Both the position numbers and the translations under genes were made by a program. A stretch of DNA of 64,000 bases from Ariolimax columbianus (lineage: Eukaryota; Mollusca; Gastropoda; Stylommatophora; Arionidae), in assembly GCA_036924085.1 (NCBI GenBank), contig JAVGWX010000025.1:25364488-25428487 (forward strand), in the 5' to 3' direction. Position 1 is the first letter of the stretch; each line of letters begins with the position of its first letter. The notes under the pieces are model-generated. The model made no database searches. It saw only the letters and a program-made list of their open reading frames with translations, and was not told the origin of the DNA. Below, one piece after another: positions 52,201-56,059 of the stretch.

Positions 52201-52323
52201 CATATCTTCTGTATTGCATATTTAATTACCTGTTGGAATGCCAAGTTGTTTTCCTCCTCTCCCGAAGCCAACGACAACTGTTCCCTCCGCATAATACGGG
52301 AAGCTGTCCTGTAATGATGACAT
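30896..52323 (-). CDS. RFK: Riboflavin kinase gene, four coding exons, 241 residues
   Basis: Riboflavin kinase phosphorylates riboflavin with ATP to make FMN, the first step of flavin cofactor synthesis in the cytosol. Exons 52230-52323, 41039-41193, 36603-36705 and 30896-31269 join in frame (94+155+103+374 nt) with GT-AG borders. The signature GFGRGGKQLGIPTANY spans the exon 1/2 junction; Thr31 and Asn33 correspond to the Mg-ATP binding PTAN motif. GVYYGWAKI and VGWNPYYKN lie in exon 2. Exon 3 opens with Glu84 of METHLMH, the expected catalytic base, then FYG and GYIRP. Exon 4 holds LEALISAIQNDIAEA. Family members are usually about 150-165 residues; here about 100 extra residues follow the conserved core. 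Introns total 20.7 kb and are full of mobile elements. Confidence 0.95.
31374..31734 (-). mobile_element. Element X, full-length
   Basis: Minus orientation, from a GGCTTGGCTTGGCTTCG tail to the fixed head CTTGATCCCG. GATGAAGG at 31362-31369 and 31735-31742 looks like a target-site duplication. It lies in RFK intron 3, about 100 bp from the exon 4 acceptor, and forms an inverted pair with the next copy. Confidence 0.85.
31813..33984 (+). mobile_element. Element X, full-length, split by an L-G LINE
   Basis: Plus-orientation halves lie at 31813-32039 (GGGATCAAGATGCTGAGCAT head through the TCAAAGAGAGAAGG block) and 33853-33984 (AAAAGGTGCAAATATCGCAG through GGTTTGGTAGCGGGAG). Together they make about 359 bp. 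The outer duplication AATTATGGTT lies at 31803-31812 and 33985-33994. An L-G LINE interrupts it with its own 13-bp duplication. Confidence 0.88.
32040..33839 (-). mobile_element. L-G (I/Nimb-like) LINE: RT thumb, RNase H and Cys-His knuckle
   Basis: One uninterrupted minus-strand frame of nearly 590 codons. From the 5'-truncation it reads QGGVLSPTLFLVYINDI, the catalytic SMFADDLAMW, TYLGVTFDRRMTW, the thumb KKLYTGRVRPVLEYGIAAW, then RNase H with all expected motifs: HAYTDGSVTNT (Asp), FRAEAEAL (Glu), VLLTDALEVV (Asp), HCNIQGNEEADRLAKEG (His/Asp). It closes with CPCGTGKMTTEHLLQNCP, a CxC...H...C knuckle. The 3' end is GAAGAAGAAG. An exact 13-bp TSD GATTTGTTGGACC (32027-32039, 33840-33852) and the intact frame indicate a recent insertion. 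The endonuclease and RT fingers are missing, so it cannot be autonomous. Confidence 0.9.
34036..35057 (+). mobile_element. L-G LINE second copy, pseudogene
   Basis: The plus strand matches the previous element from MCEDPMNTLTTPQPIPTV through YTNSSVTNTTQNGGG (the first RNase H Asp changed to Asn), FRAEAEALKAAVEA, LFTDALSVIAALKS, HCNIQGNEEADRLA and CPCGTGKMTAEHLLQNCP to a GAAGAAGAAG end. An indel near 34510 and a TGA at about 34716 break the frame. With 32040-33055 it forms an inverted repeat of about 1 kb per arm. Confidence 0.87.
35085..35420 (-). mobile_element. L-J RNase H LINE fragment
   Basis: The minus strand reads SFSVLALEGTEGLAV, then WIYCTGHSGV-GNKKANML and ALDRGDILKLINNHFLDKD. The order and spacing match the RNase H end and linker of the L-J copy at 46200-47230 (VQGNERADILAS, DRSDILKSINDRLLDED). 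Stops and frameshifts are present. Confidence 0.58.
35421..35671. other. Unassigned intronic spacer
   Basis: Within RFK intron 3. Nothing is recognisable. AT-rich towards the mariner palindrome. Confidence 0.3.
35672..36245 (-). mobile_element. Mariner-derived element forming a 190-bp palindrome
   Basis: 35672-35860 (plus) and 35894-36080 (minus) both encode the N-terminal part of a mariner-type transposase: MTCVIRNPSRVDQRAEIRFL, TTEGCRPVDIHRRIEAVYGD, KSVSKTTVKNWTTMFKEG on the minus arm. They form an inverted repeat of about 190 bp with a loop of about 35-40 bp. Beyond the minus arm the sequence runs to a mariner terminal repeat (TTTGGTCTGATTTCATTTTA then ACATGCCTCG) at 36212-36244. No matching end is visible on the left. 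It lies in RFK intron 3. Confidence 0.82.
36603..36705 (-). CDS. RFK: RFK exon 3
   Basis: Acceptor TTTTCTCTGACAG|GAAACT, donor TCATTAG|GTAAGT. It encodes ETHLMHKFEHDFYGSHLKVI followed by VLGYIRPMTDFESL. It carries the catalytic glutamate and the FYG...GYIRP block that is conserved in the family. Confidence 0.95.
36835..37010 (+). mobile_element. Diverged SINE1-related element
   Basis: The A-box-like region TAGTGCAGTAGTTAGAGCAC and a degraded B-box region TTCGGTTTCC are followed by a body matching SINE1 (CGGGGTGGACCCAGCCTAAT, TGGGTACCAG, TCTGGGAAGTAAAA). It lacks the CTTTA tail because an element X inserted immediately downstream. Confidence 0.65.
37020..37375 (-). mobile_element. Element X, full-length
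   Basis: Minus orientation from GGCTTGGCTTCGTTTG to CTTGATCCCT, 356 bp, with a 9-bp TSD GGCTCATTT at 37011-37019 and 37376-37384. It lies in RFK intron 2, about 300 bp upstream of exon 3. Confidence 0.9.
37545..37705. repeat. 36-bp tandem repeat, about 4 copies
   Basis: Unit ATGCTAACACAGACAAGGTA followed by GTGTGTAACACCTGGT; the third copy carries a GGTATGCT duplication. It lies in RFK intron 2. Confidence 0.85.
37715..38530 (-). mobile_element. LINE reverse-transcriptase N-terminal fragment
   Basis: The minus strand reads VVAEIEQEKQEHDPRHLML, then ISKIREAIRNSPTKKSHGVD, DIPSELIKAA, NAIIILIWKKKGSKRDCTTY, RGHSLLSHTGKIFCKIVEKR, QMDLRKNRGCTNAIFAFRQ. These are the fingers/early palm blocks of an APE-type LINE. 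Stops and a frameshift break it, and the YADD region is absent. Confidence 0.72.
38531..38760 (-). mobile_element. L-C LINE 3' end
   Basis: The minus strand encodes HPHHLPLMAYNAGRSGYRAR, GRPRGRWIDDIRVIVQRQGL and TLTDATHLPQDRRL, then an AACTAACT-type tail. It closely matches the ends at 56060-56290 and 63225-63345. The stretch 38761-39039 holds nothing further. Confidence 0.78.
39040..39575. repeat. 17-20-bp minisatellite
   Basis: Units of 20 bp (AAGTGTGACTGTTCTGTTGT or the ...TGTAGT form) mixed with 17-bp units (AAGTGTGACTGTTCTGTTT) and a few shortened ones, about 27 in all. No parent element is recognised. RFK intron 2. Confidence 0.92.
39598..39828 (-). mobile_element. SINE1 with CTTTA tail
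   Basis: Minus orientation. It starts with TAAAGTAAAGTAAAGTAACC (the simple tail), then the SINE1 body and the tRNA-like head (GGGGAATGAATCC, CGCTGCGCTACGCGGCTC). An internal deletion removes the GGTCGACCCAGCC part. CCTGGT at 39592-39597 and 39829-39834 is a short TSD. Confidence 0.85.
39935..40990 (+). mobile_element. Mariner transposase pseudogene with internal tandem repeat
   Basis: It starts with the mariner end GAGGCGTGTTCAAATTAAAG. The coding remnant has MAGVIRN, CQPVDIHCRMQAVYGDKSVS-like helix-turn-helix (frameshifted here), then the RPDQGHIVATEEA linker, eleven copies of a ten-residue block, VIQMDRRQSLCSLAEEFSVA and KVCSQWVPQILTD-like and CHKKEPMEFDPLA-like blocks. The catalytic DDD region beyond this is missing or unrecognisable. 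The order matches mariner-family transposases with paired HTH N-termini. It is nonfunctional and lies in RFK intron 2, next to exon 2. Confidence 0.78.
40291..40620. repeat. 30-bp in-frame repeat, 11 copies, inside the mariner ORF
   Basis: Unit GCGACAGAAGAAGCCATCAT followed by CCATATTGAT, exactly 30 bp, encoding ATEEAIIHID. The mariner linker at this point should have one such block, followed by VIQMDRRQSLCSLAEE. Variants (TTG/TTGAT, CCAT/CTAT) form an ordered gradient along the array. Confidence 0.95.
41039..41193 (-). CDS. RFK: RFK exon 2
   Basis: Acceptor TTGTTTTCCAG|CG, donor AACCATG|GTAAAT. It encodes ANYEEDVVRKLPANFECGVY, then YGWAKISGDGNVYKMVQSVG, then WNPYYKNTLKTM. These form the core beta-barrel strands and the WNPYYKN loop of the kinase. 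A 33-bp minisatellite starts only about 70 bp upstream of the acceptor. Confidence 0.96.
41262..41995. repeat. 33-bp minisatellite, about 22 copies, beside RFK exon 2
   Basis: Unit ATAACAGGAGTTTTCTTACA followed by CCAATCAATCAAA. A variant (GAAATGACAGAAG) alternates with the main unit in the second half. It is open in both directions (KITGVFLHQSI on plus, IDWCKKTPVIL on minus), giving frames of 306 and 232 codons that I consider non-coding. On the RFK sense strand each unit contains GGTGTAAG, a donor-like sequence. Confidence 0.93.
42071..42365. repeat. 59-bp tandem repeat, 5 copies
   Basis: Unit CACGATCTCGTTAGTATACA, TGGCCCTGAATTACTCTTTC, TGTCTCTCTCCAGGTATAA. Copies alternate GAATT, GACTT, GAATT, GACTT, GAATT, so the true period is a 118-bp dimer. 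Each unit contains a pyrimidine tract followed by CAG|GTATAA on the plus strand, opposite to RFK transcription. Confidence 0.92.
42705..44520 (-). mobile_element. L-E LINE thumb/C-terminus split by a minisatellite
   Basis: Read on the minus strand from 44470: LLYGSESWRMTKAIQQRLV-like thumb, INRCLQRIMDIKWQDKV-like block, then the array, then RRRVLKEPQQPLEQQIMIRQ, WGWVGHINRKATSIKARQAL and TRILNP. The unit is the block lying between the two halves. The ends are degraded. Confidence 0.72.
42893..44350. repeat. 41-bp minisatellite, about 35 copies, in L-E ORF2
   Basis: Unit CCACTTTATGAACACAGGTC, TCCATTCCTGACCTTGTCTT, G, 41 bp. Three main unit types (CATGTCCTG, CTTGTCCTG, and tgaCCTTGTCTTG) occur in a fixed order over long stretches, giving a 123-bp higher-order unit, clearest at 43225-43570. 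On the minus strand it encodes the IKWQDKVRNGDLC-like block of L-E. Confidence 0.94.
44575..45052 (+). mobile_element. LINE thumb fragment, separate family
   Basis: The plus strand reads IKPNLSKTQVCDYHLKNREV, then KLDHTLCYAVHCQETKQKIH, ARNGIIQKLTGTTWGAKPDV, LCFSVAEYAAPVWKTSAHTE and IYETGCMVTGCVKPTTDKIY. The LxRxGIIxKLxGTTWG and AEYAAPVW blocks are the thumb of Jockey/I-type LINEs. Two stops lie near the start. It joins an L-D fragment at about 45055. Confidence 0.75.
45060..45310 (+). mobile_element. L-D LINE C-terminal end
   Basis: Encodes RSNGLANTILNGKVQGRKRR, GRPKKRLEDNIKEWTNLRPE and EAQAAAADREG-stop, then CVPQRPHRL and the GGTTATAGGATGACCTGACC terminus. It matches the 3' end of the L-D copy at 20720-21931. 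Confidence 0.82.
45455..45790 (+). mobile_element. Element X copy
   Basis: Plus orientation, starting at the fixed head GGGATCAAGATGATGCTGAG and running through CTAAGACCCTTCTACACCTC, TTGCTGAAGTCAGATGTGTC and GGCTTGGTAGCGGGAGATTG. It has a small deletion in the head (GCGCATGAGCTGCAG missing) and no clean TSD. The interval 45311-45454 is unassigned. Confidence 0.82.
45888..46155 (-). mobile_element. Two truncated element X 3' ends
   Basis: 45888-45965 and 46003-46155 are both minus-orientation 3' ends of element X (TTCGTTTGTTCTCAATATCT and GGCTTGGCTTGGCTTTGTTC heads, each followed by CTACCAAACCCTGACA). They end at different internal points. Each is 5'-truncated, consistent with target-primed insertion. 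Confidence 0.75.
46200..47230 (+). mobile_element. L-J LINE: RNase H pseudogene and C-terminus
   Basis: A 225-codon frame encodes a LINE ORF2 C-terminal half: AVIYTDGLVVRRTSGWGF (RNase H first Asp), SSMRMEKEAVTSG (Glu), VVIVTEAQAVIQKV (third acidic residue is Glu instead of Asp) and LNWI-stop. Beyond the stop comes CPAHSRVQGNERADILASQA-like sequence, then RSDILKSINDRLLDEDNAIN and a C-terminal RRRRVYNQRATGTISIHTLR block. The frame is fairly long but the RNase H is defective. The end recurs at 63005-63185. Confidence 0.7.
47427..47530 (-). mobile_element. CR1-like LINE 3' UTR fragment
   Basis: Minus-strand 3' UTR with the palindrome written GACTCTATAGAGTC, which keeps its symmetry although two central bases differ from the usual GACTCTGCAGAGTC. 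It is flanked by GTATACAACTAG and ATACTGATCTAG, so the outer stem is also changed on both sides. Confidence 0.68.
47535..49085 (-). mobile_element. L-F LINE (RTE-like) ORF2, best copy, with C-terminal C2H2 finger
   Basis: Minus strand: NIATLRVAGKILARLLL (fingers) at about 49080, SQCGFRAGRGTVDMIFAARQ, YTTFIDLTKAFDTVNRGGLW, NGVKQGCVLAPTLFSMMFAA, ELVFADDCALMSNSE (catalytic FADD), FGLTINAKKTEVMYQPAPG, KFTYLGSTLSRSVSLDDEVA, PTLLYACESWTVYSGHARRL and DRVTDIEVLSRANMPSIHVL. A frameshift at about 47950 moves to the frame with DERLPKKLLCGELREG, SCQIDIDTWECLAQNRSDWR and the finger CPICSRYFRAPIGLFSHMRT-H. One frameshift is the only clear lesion over about 460 codons, so the copy is young. The endonuclease is missing. 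The 3' UTR ends with CATCGACAACGATG. Confidence 0.88.
49130..49315 (-). mobile_element. CR1-like LINE C-terminus, second subfamily
   Basis: Minus-strand counterpart of NKFxKIQxPTRTRGHSRYLI and the terminal AFKN-like codons, with a poly-C expansion (49177-49193) between the two. It differs from the main subfamily in the ACAAGAACAAGAGGGCACAG block. Confidence 0.65.
49316..49740 (+). mobile_element. L-E LINE palm/thumb fragment
   Basis: The plus strand reads IKWTLTRQFDNLDFADDLGL (catalytic FADD), LHHTHSQMQNKIHIRKERLL, then after frameshifts VESFIYLGSNIDILGGTEND and RRIQKARRTFIEDFVKVKRV. It defines the part of L-E upstream of the thumb fragments at 18352 and 44345. Several frameshifts are present. 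Confidence 0.78.
49748..50992 (+). mobile_element. CR1-like LINE ORF2, most complete copy
   Basis: It begins around TRERSCIQILLEFMK and DIYLDFA-AFDRIPHQRL (one stop). From 50042: SGVPQGSVLGPILFLIYINY, IAKFADDTKLCCSVSSKAEV (catalytic FADD), RDWSVKWQMEFNVDKCTVIH, RDLGVIIDHTGKVSEQVQVA, KKANAMLGMIKRNIKHR, VRLRLEYCVQVWSPYHRGDI, then a stop and RATKMIVRFQNYSYQERLQK, FFKIQPLTRTRGHIYKLTKH and NALPREIVEAVTVNAFKNKL-ETNSF. The 3' UTR lacks the AACCAGT arm and ends TTAAGTTAAG. Endonuclease and most of the fingers are missing. It provides the frame for interpreting the other CR1-like pieces. Confidence 0.88.
50995..51175 (+). mobile_element. LINE C-terminal end with TTGA tail
   Basis: The plus strand reads MDEELDVKI-AAGMTWTELTW-like terminal codons, then CCTATGCTCCTCAGGGAGCC and a TTGATTGATTGA tail. 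It shares its last 45 bp with 2607-2655. Family uncertain. Confidence 0.55.
51176..52190. other. Unassigned AT-rich stretch of RFK intron 1
   Basis: No transposon motif or tandem repeat is visible. It is strongly AT-rich at 51480-51760. It directly follows RFK exon 1 on the transcribed strand. Confidence 0.4.
52230..52323 (-). CDS. RFK: RFK exon 1 (start codon)
   Basis: Begins MSSLQDSFPYYAEGTVVVGF and ends within codon 32 at CCAACAG|GTAATT. The ATG has A at -3, and an in-frame TGA lies 60 nt upstream (52381-52383) with no ATG between, so this is the start. Exon 1 supplies most of the glycine-rich flavokinase signature. Confidence 0.95.
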
Positions 52324-52455
52324 TGTTGATGATGAAAGTTCCCGAACTGGTCGGCCCGTCCTTCTCCGCCGTCTGCTACGTCATGTACAACTGTTGAGCA
52401 GGTACTGGCAAGCGAGCAGAACCAAACTTCATTTTTGTCGTTGGTCTAATCTCAA
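52324..52455 (-). promoter_or_regulatory. RFK 5' leader/proximal promoter with a minimal uORF
   Basis: About 130 bp lie between the RFK start codon and a SINE1. The interval is GC-richer near the gene and holds TGACGTAG (52376-52383, minus strand), a CRE-like site. Overlapping it is a two-codon upstream ORF ATG-ACG-TAG at 52384-52376. The transcription start is unknown, so the uORF may or may not be in the mRNA. Confidence 0.4.
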
Positions 52456-52699
52456 TAGGGCGCTGGCTTCGCATCTGAGTTGTCCTGGATTCATTCCCCA
52501 GTTGAGGCGATAGTGTTGTTTCAGATCACAATGGTTCCCGTGTCGACCCAGCCTTAAATGGGTACCGGTTCAGTCCGGGAAGTAAAAGCGGCGAGGGAGA
52601 GGAGATGGCTACCGCCCTCATATAGCCGAGCCTTTGAAATGTGAGATCGCTAACACCTCACACCCCTACGGCAGTAATGCTATGGGTTTCTTTACTTTA
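52456..52699 (+). mobile_element. SINE1 just upstream of RFK
   Basis: 5'-truncated SINE1: it begins inside the tRNA-like head (GGGCGCTGGCTTCGCATCTG), keeps the B-box-like GGATTCATTCC, the whole body and a TTTCTTTACTTTA tail. The 10-bp TSD CTAATCTCAA lies at 52446-52455 and 52700-52709. Confidence 0.9.
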
Positions 52700-52733
52700 C
52701 TAATCTCAACATATCGATGAAATGGCTCAGTGA

Positions 52734-53065
52734 GCGCATGAGCTGCAGCAGTCAGCGACCCATTAGCTGACTGCTAGCGTCAGAGCCAGCGAACCAGAGC
52801 TGCCAAGACCCTTCTACACCTCCACGCGGTGATCCTGGATAACAGGCTGCAACAGGGCAGATTGGTAAGGAGAAGGGATCGAAGAGGGAATGCTAACTCG
52901 GTACTCAAAAAATGCTTGCTGAAGTCGGATGTGTTGGACCGAAAGGTCAAGCTGTAAACTACGACACAACGCAATCCGTTCTCTGGATTACATTCTGCTA
53001 CTTAAGCCCTTTCAGGGTTTGGTAACGGGAGATTGAGAACGAACGAAGCCAAGCCAAGCGAAGCC
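52734..53065 (+). mobile_element. Element X with 14-bp target-site duplication
   Basis: Plus orientation from GCGCATGAGCTGCAGCAGTC to the tail AAGCCAAGCCAAGCGAAGCC. The duplication AAATGGCTCAGTGA lies at 52720-52733 and 53066-53079. It lacks only the first 20 or so bases of the head, so it is slightly 5'-truncated. This copy gives the clearest evidence that element X moves by target-primed retrotransposition. Confidence 0.92.
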
Positions 53066-53214
53066 AAATGGCTCAGTGACAGATACTAGGACAAAAACAA
53101 TACTGCGACTACGTTACGGTCACAAAAATTTTCGTCAGTGAAAGAGAACGAACGAAAAGAACTAATAAGTAACAACAAATAACAAGACATGTTAGTTATT
53201 ATGATGATGATCAA

Positions 53215-53610
53215 GTCCTTGACATAACATCGCTCACATCACAGCCATTTGAAATGAATCTCGATCAGCAGTCAGTCTACTCAATCAGCAGTCAGTCTAC
53301 TCAATCAGCAGTCAGTCTACGCGCCTGCTCCATTTTCATGTTTAGGGCGTCCTTGATGTCTTGATCAGCAGTCAGTCTACGCGCCTGCTCCATTTTCATG
53401 TTTAGGGCGTCCTTGATGTCTTGATCAGCAGTCAGTCTACGCGCCTGCTCCATTTTCATGTTTAGGGCGTCCTTGATGCTTTTGACCATCTACGACTAAG
53501 TCGGCCTCTACTACGTCTTTCTGGAACAATGCCCTCTACAACTGCTTTGTCCAGTCTGTCATTGAGCATGGTGTGGCCGAAAAACATCAGTTTCCAAGTT
53601 TATAAACCAT
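53215..53610 (-). mobile_element. L-B LINE C-terminus with in-frame repeat
   Basis: The minus strand reads KLMFFGHTMLNDRLDKAVVE, GIVPERRSRGRLSRRW (frameshifted), SIKDALNMKMEQARRLTADQ, then repeated blocks and RDSFQMAVM-AMLCQGLD before a CATCATCATAATAA-type end. It is an older L-B member. Confidence 0.75.
53281..53480. repeat. 60-bp in-frame repeat, 3 copies, in the L-B C-terminus
   Basis: Three perfect 60-bp units, each starting GTCAGTCTACGCGCCTGCTC and encoding KDALNMKMEQARRLTADQDI on the minus strand. Two shorter partial units (TCAATCAGCAGTCAGTCTAC) precede them. No base differs between the full units, so the duplication is recent. Confidence 0.93.
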
Positions 53611-53631
53611 TTCTCTTCGACACTTAGATCT

Positions 53632-54303
53632 TAACTTAACGTCTTTATACTGGTTTAGAAGACCCTGCAGAGTCTGTATACAACCAGTTACATTTACATC
53701 ACCTTGCTCTAAAAGCTATGCGCATCCAGTTTATTCTTAAATGCATTAACTGTACCTGCCTCCACTACCTCCCCTGGCAATGCATTCCAAGCAGACACCA
53801 CTCTCTGACTAAAATAATATTTCCTAATATCTAACCTGGACCTCTCTTTAGTTAGCTTGTAGCTATGTCCTCATGTTATTGTAGGTGGCTGTATTTAAAA
53901 AAACTTGTTATAGTCTAATTTATCGATTCCTCTGATCATCATAAACCTGTATTAAGTCACCACGAATTCTTCTTTCTTCGAAACACTGTAGGCCGGTTTT
54001 TCTGAGTCGTTCCTCATAACTATAATTCTGGAATCCCACTATCATCTTTGTCGCTCTTTTTTGTATTCTTTCTAGCATGTTTATGTCCCCTCTACGATAA
54101 GGACTCCACACCTGTACACAGTACTCCAATCTAGGTCTAACTAAAGCTTTATACAGTTTGACGATCACTTCCTTGCTCCTATGTTTAATATTTCTTTTTA
54201 TCAAACCTAACATTGCATTTGCCTTTTTCACTGCTACCTTAACTTGCTCACTCGCCTTTCCTGTATGATCTATTATAACCCCTAGGTCCCTTTCCTTATC
54301 TAT
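53632..54303 (-). mobile_element. CR1-like LINE 3' half
   Basis: Minus-strand near-twin of 22133-22838: VKVAVKKANAMLGLIKRNIK, VIVKLYKALVRPRLEYCVQV, RRGDINMLERIQKRATKMIV, NYSYEERLRKTGLQCFEERR, then the same YDDQRNR deletion-frameshift, C-terminus and 3' UTR hairpin (ACTGGTT, GACCCTGCAGAGTC, AACCAGT). It is 5'-truncated at the DKERDLGVII block. Confidence 0.88.
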
Positions 54304-54699
54304 CTTGCAGGATGGCGTTCCTTTATACGTTATTTTCTTTACCCAAGGTATTTTTAGGATTCTTATTCAGCATTTGCTATGATAATAGTAATAGTGGCCC
54401 ATCGCAAGCAAAGATGGCGATAGTATCTGACTATTGCAGCTGCGAAATGCATGAAATATATTATGAGCGGTTTAAGAAAACAGTCATACTTGAAAGTCAC
54501 TTTTATTTTACATAACATCTTGTATTTTGGTTGGGACTTGTTAATAGTTTTCGTATGTTTTTTTGTTCACGATGAAGACTTTGTGGCCGTACCGTAAATG
54601 TCATATTGTTTTTAGTTATTTCGCGGACACTGAGCCAAGACTTATAGTTGTTTCTATCAACTTTTGACCTTCAAGTTTCCACATAATAGAAGTTTACAT
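54304..54699. other. Unassigned, with a short L-F-like terminus
   Basis: CCCATCGCAAGCAAAGATGG at about 54399 resembles the terminal hairpin sequence of an L-F-like 3' end near 13475 (CCATCGCAAGCAATGATG). Nothing else is recognisable. Confidence 0.35.
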
Positions 54700-54741
54700 C
54701 AGTGACATTGGTATCACGCAAGTACGGCAGTTCAAATACTT

Positions 54742-55292
54742 GGGTAGTGTGTTCACTGAAGACGACAGAGTGGACAGAGAGATTGTACATATAATTGGGT
54801 AGTGTGCTCACTGATGACGGCAGAGTGGACAGAGAGATTGTACATATAATTTGGGTAGTGTGCTCACTGATGACTGCAGAGTGGACAGAGAGATTGTACA
54901 TATAATTCGGTAGTGTGCTCACTTATGACGGCAGCGTGGGCAGAGAGATTGTACATATAATTGGGTAGTGTGCTCACTTATGACGGCAGCGTGGACAGAG
55001 AGAATGTACATATAATTGGGTAGTGTGCTCACTGATGACGACAGAGTGGACAGAGAGATTGTACATATAATTGGGTAGTGTGCTCCCTGATGACGACAGA
55101 GTGGACAGAGAGATTGTACATATAATTTGGGTAGTGTGTTCACTGATGACGACAGAGTGGACAGAGAGATTGTACATATAATTGGGTAGTGTGCTCACTG
55201 ATGACGACACAGTGGACAGAGAGATTGTACATATAATTGGGTAGTGTGTTCACTGATGACGGTAGAGTGGACAGAGAGATTGTACATATAAT
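54742..55292. repeat. 55-bp minisatellite, 10 copies, in L-C ORF2
   Basis: Unit GGGTAGTGTGCTCACTGATG, ACGGCAGAGTGGACAGAGAG, ATTGTACATATAATT. It encodes the YLGSVxTDDxRVDREI block that begins the L-C thumb. Unit length varies by one base in some copies. Confidence 0.93.
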
Positions 55293-55525
55293 TCAGAAGG
55301 AAAATGGTGTCCACCATCAAATTGTACCGATTTTGAAACACCGGTTAGTGCTTCTTTCAACTTAGAGGAGGCTGATAAATACACTATTTATTCCTACATT
55401 AAGTTATTAATGTCAATCTTGGTCCTTACTAGCAGCCCATAAGAGTAGATCCAGAACTCTGAGATGAGCTGTGTGAGAAGACAATCAGTGACCGAATCTG
55501 CAACACCACGCTGAGGCAGACAGTG

Positions 55526-55628
55526 GGGACACACCCAGTTAGTGCCTACATTGACTCAACAAACCCAGTTAGTGCCTACATTGACTCTCAACAAACCCAG
55601 TTAGTGCATACATTGACTCTCAACAAAT
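55526..55628. repeat. 32-bp tandem triplicate in L-C ORF2
   Basis: ACCCAGTTAGTGCCTACATT followed by GACTCTCAACAA, three copies (one lacking TC). It encodes PVSAYIDSQQ, the SNYIEAQQ block just before the WFGHL motif of L-C. Confidence 0.92.
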
Positions 55629-56059
55629 CAAGTGGTTTGGTCATTTAGTCAGAACGTATTACGACCAGCCTGCAGCGAGAGCATATCATATGGAGGTCTC
55701 CGGTCACCGAGCAAGAGGCAGACCACGACGTCGATGGATCGAGAGTGTCTCTGACACCTCATGAAGTTACACCTAACGACAGAACAAGCTTCCCACTTGG
55801 CGATAACAAGAAAGCTACTCATCCCACCTCTCTCCGAAGCAGTTTGAGAAGAAGAGTAGGACAAAAGGAGAAGTTGAAGACAGTCAAGTACCACTGCACG
55901 TTTGATTTATTTATTTCAACAATAACCATATATTCCCCAGCACAGATTCAAAGATTCCTTAAATTTTCACAGAAACATGGAATAGCACATTGGAATTCTT
56001 TTTCAATCTTTTCTCAAATGTTTGTCCATACCTTTTTGTGTAAAATAGTTAGTAGTTAG

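Larger units (their letters stand above)
54700..55770 (+). mobile_element. L-C LINE thumb/C-terminus containing two tandem arrays
   Basis: The plus strand reads ITQVRQFKYLGSVFTEDDRV, DREIVHI, then the 55-bp array, then a degraded thumb, EKTISDRICNTTLRQTVGTH, the 32-bp triplicate, and the IKWFGHLVRTYYDQPAARAY-like and ARGRPRRRWIESV-like C-terminus. The family is that of 56060-57860. Frameshifts caused by the arrays and by point mutations make it nonfunctional. Confidence 0.75.
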
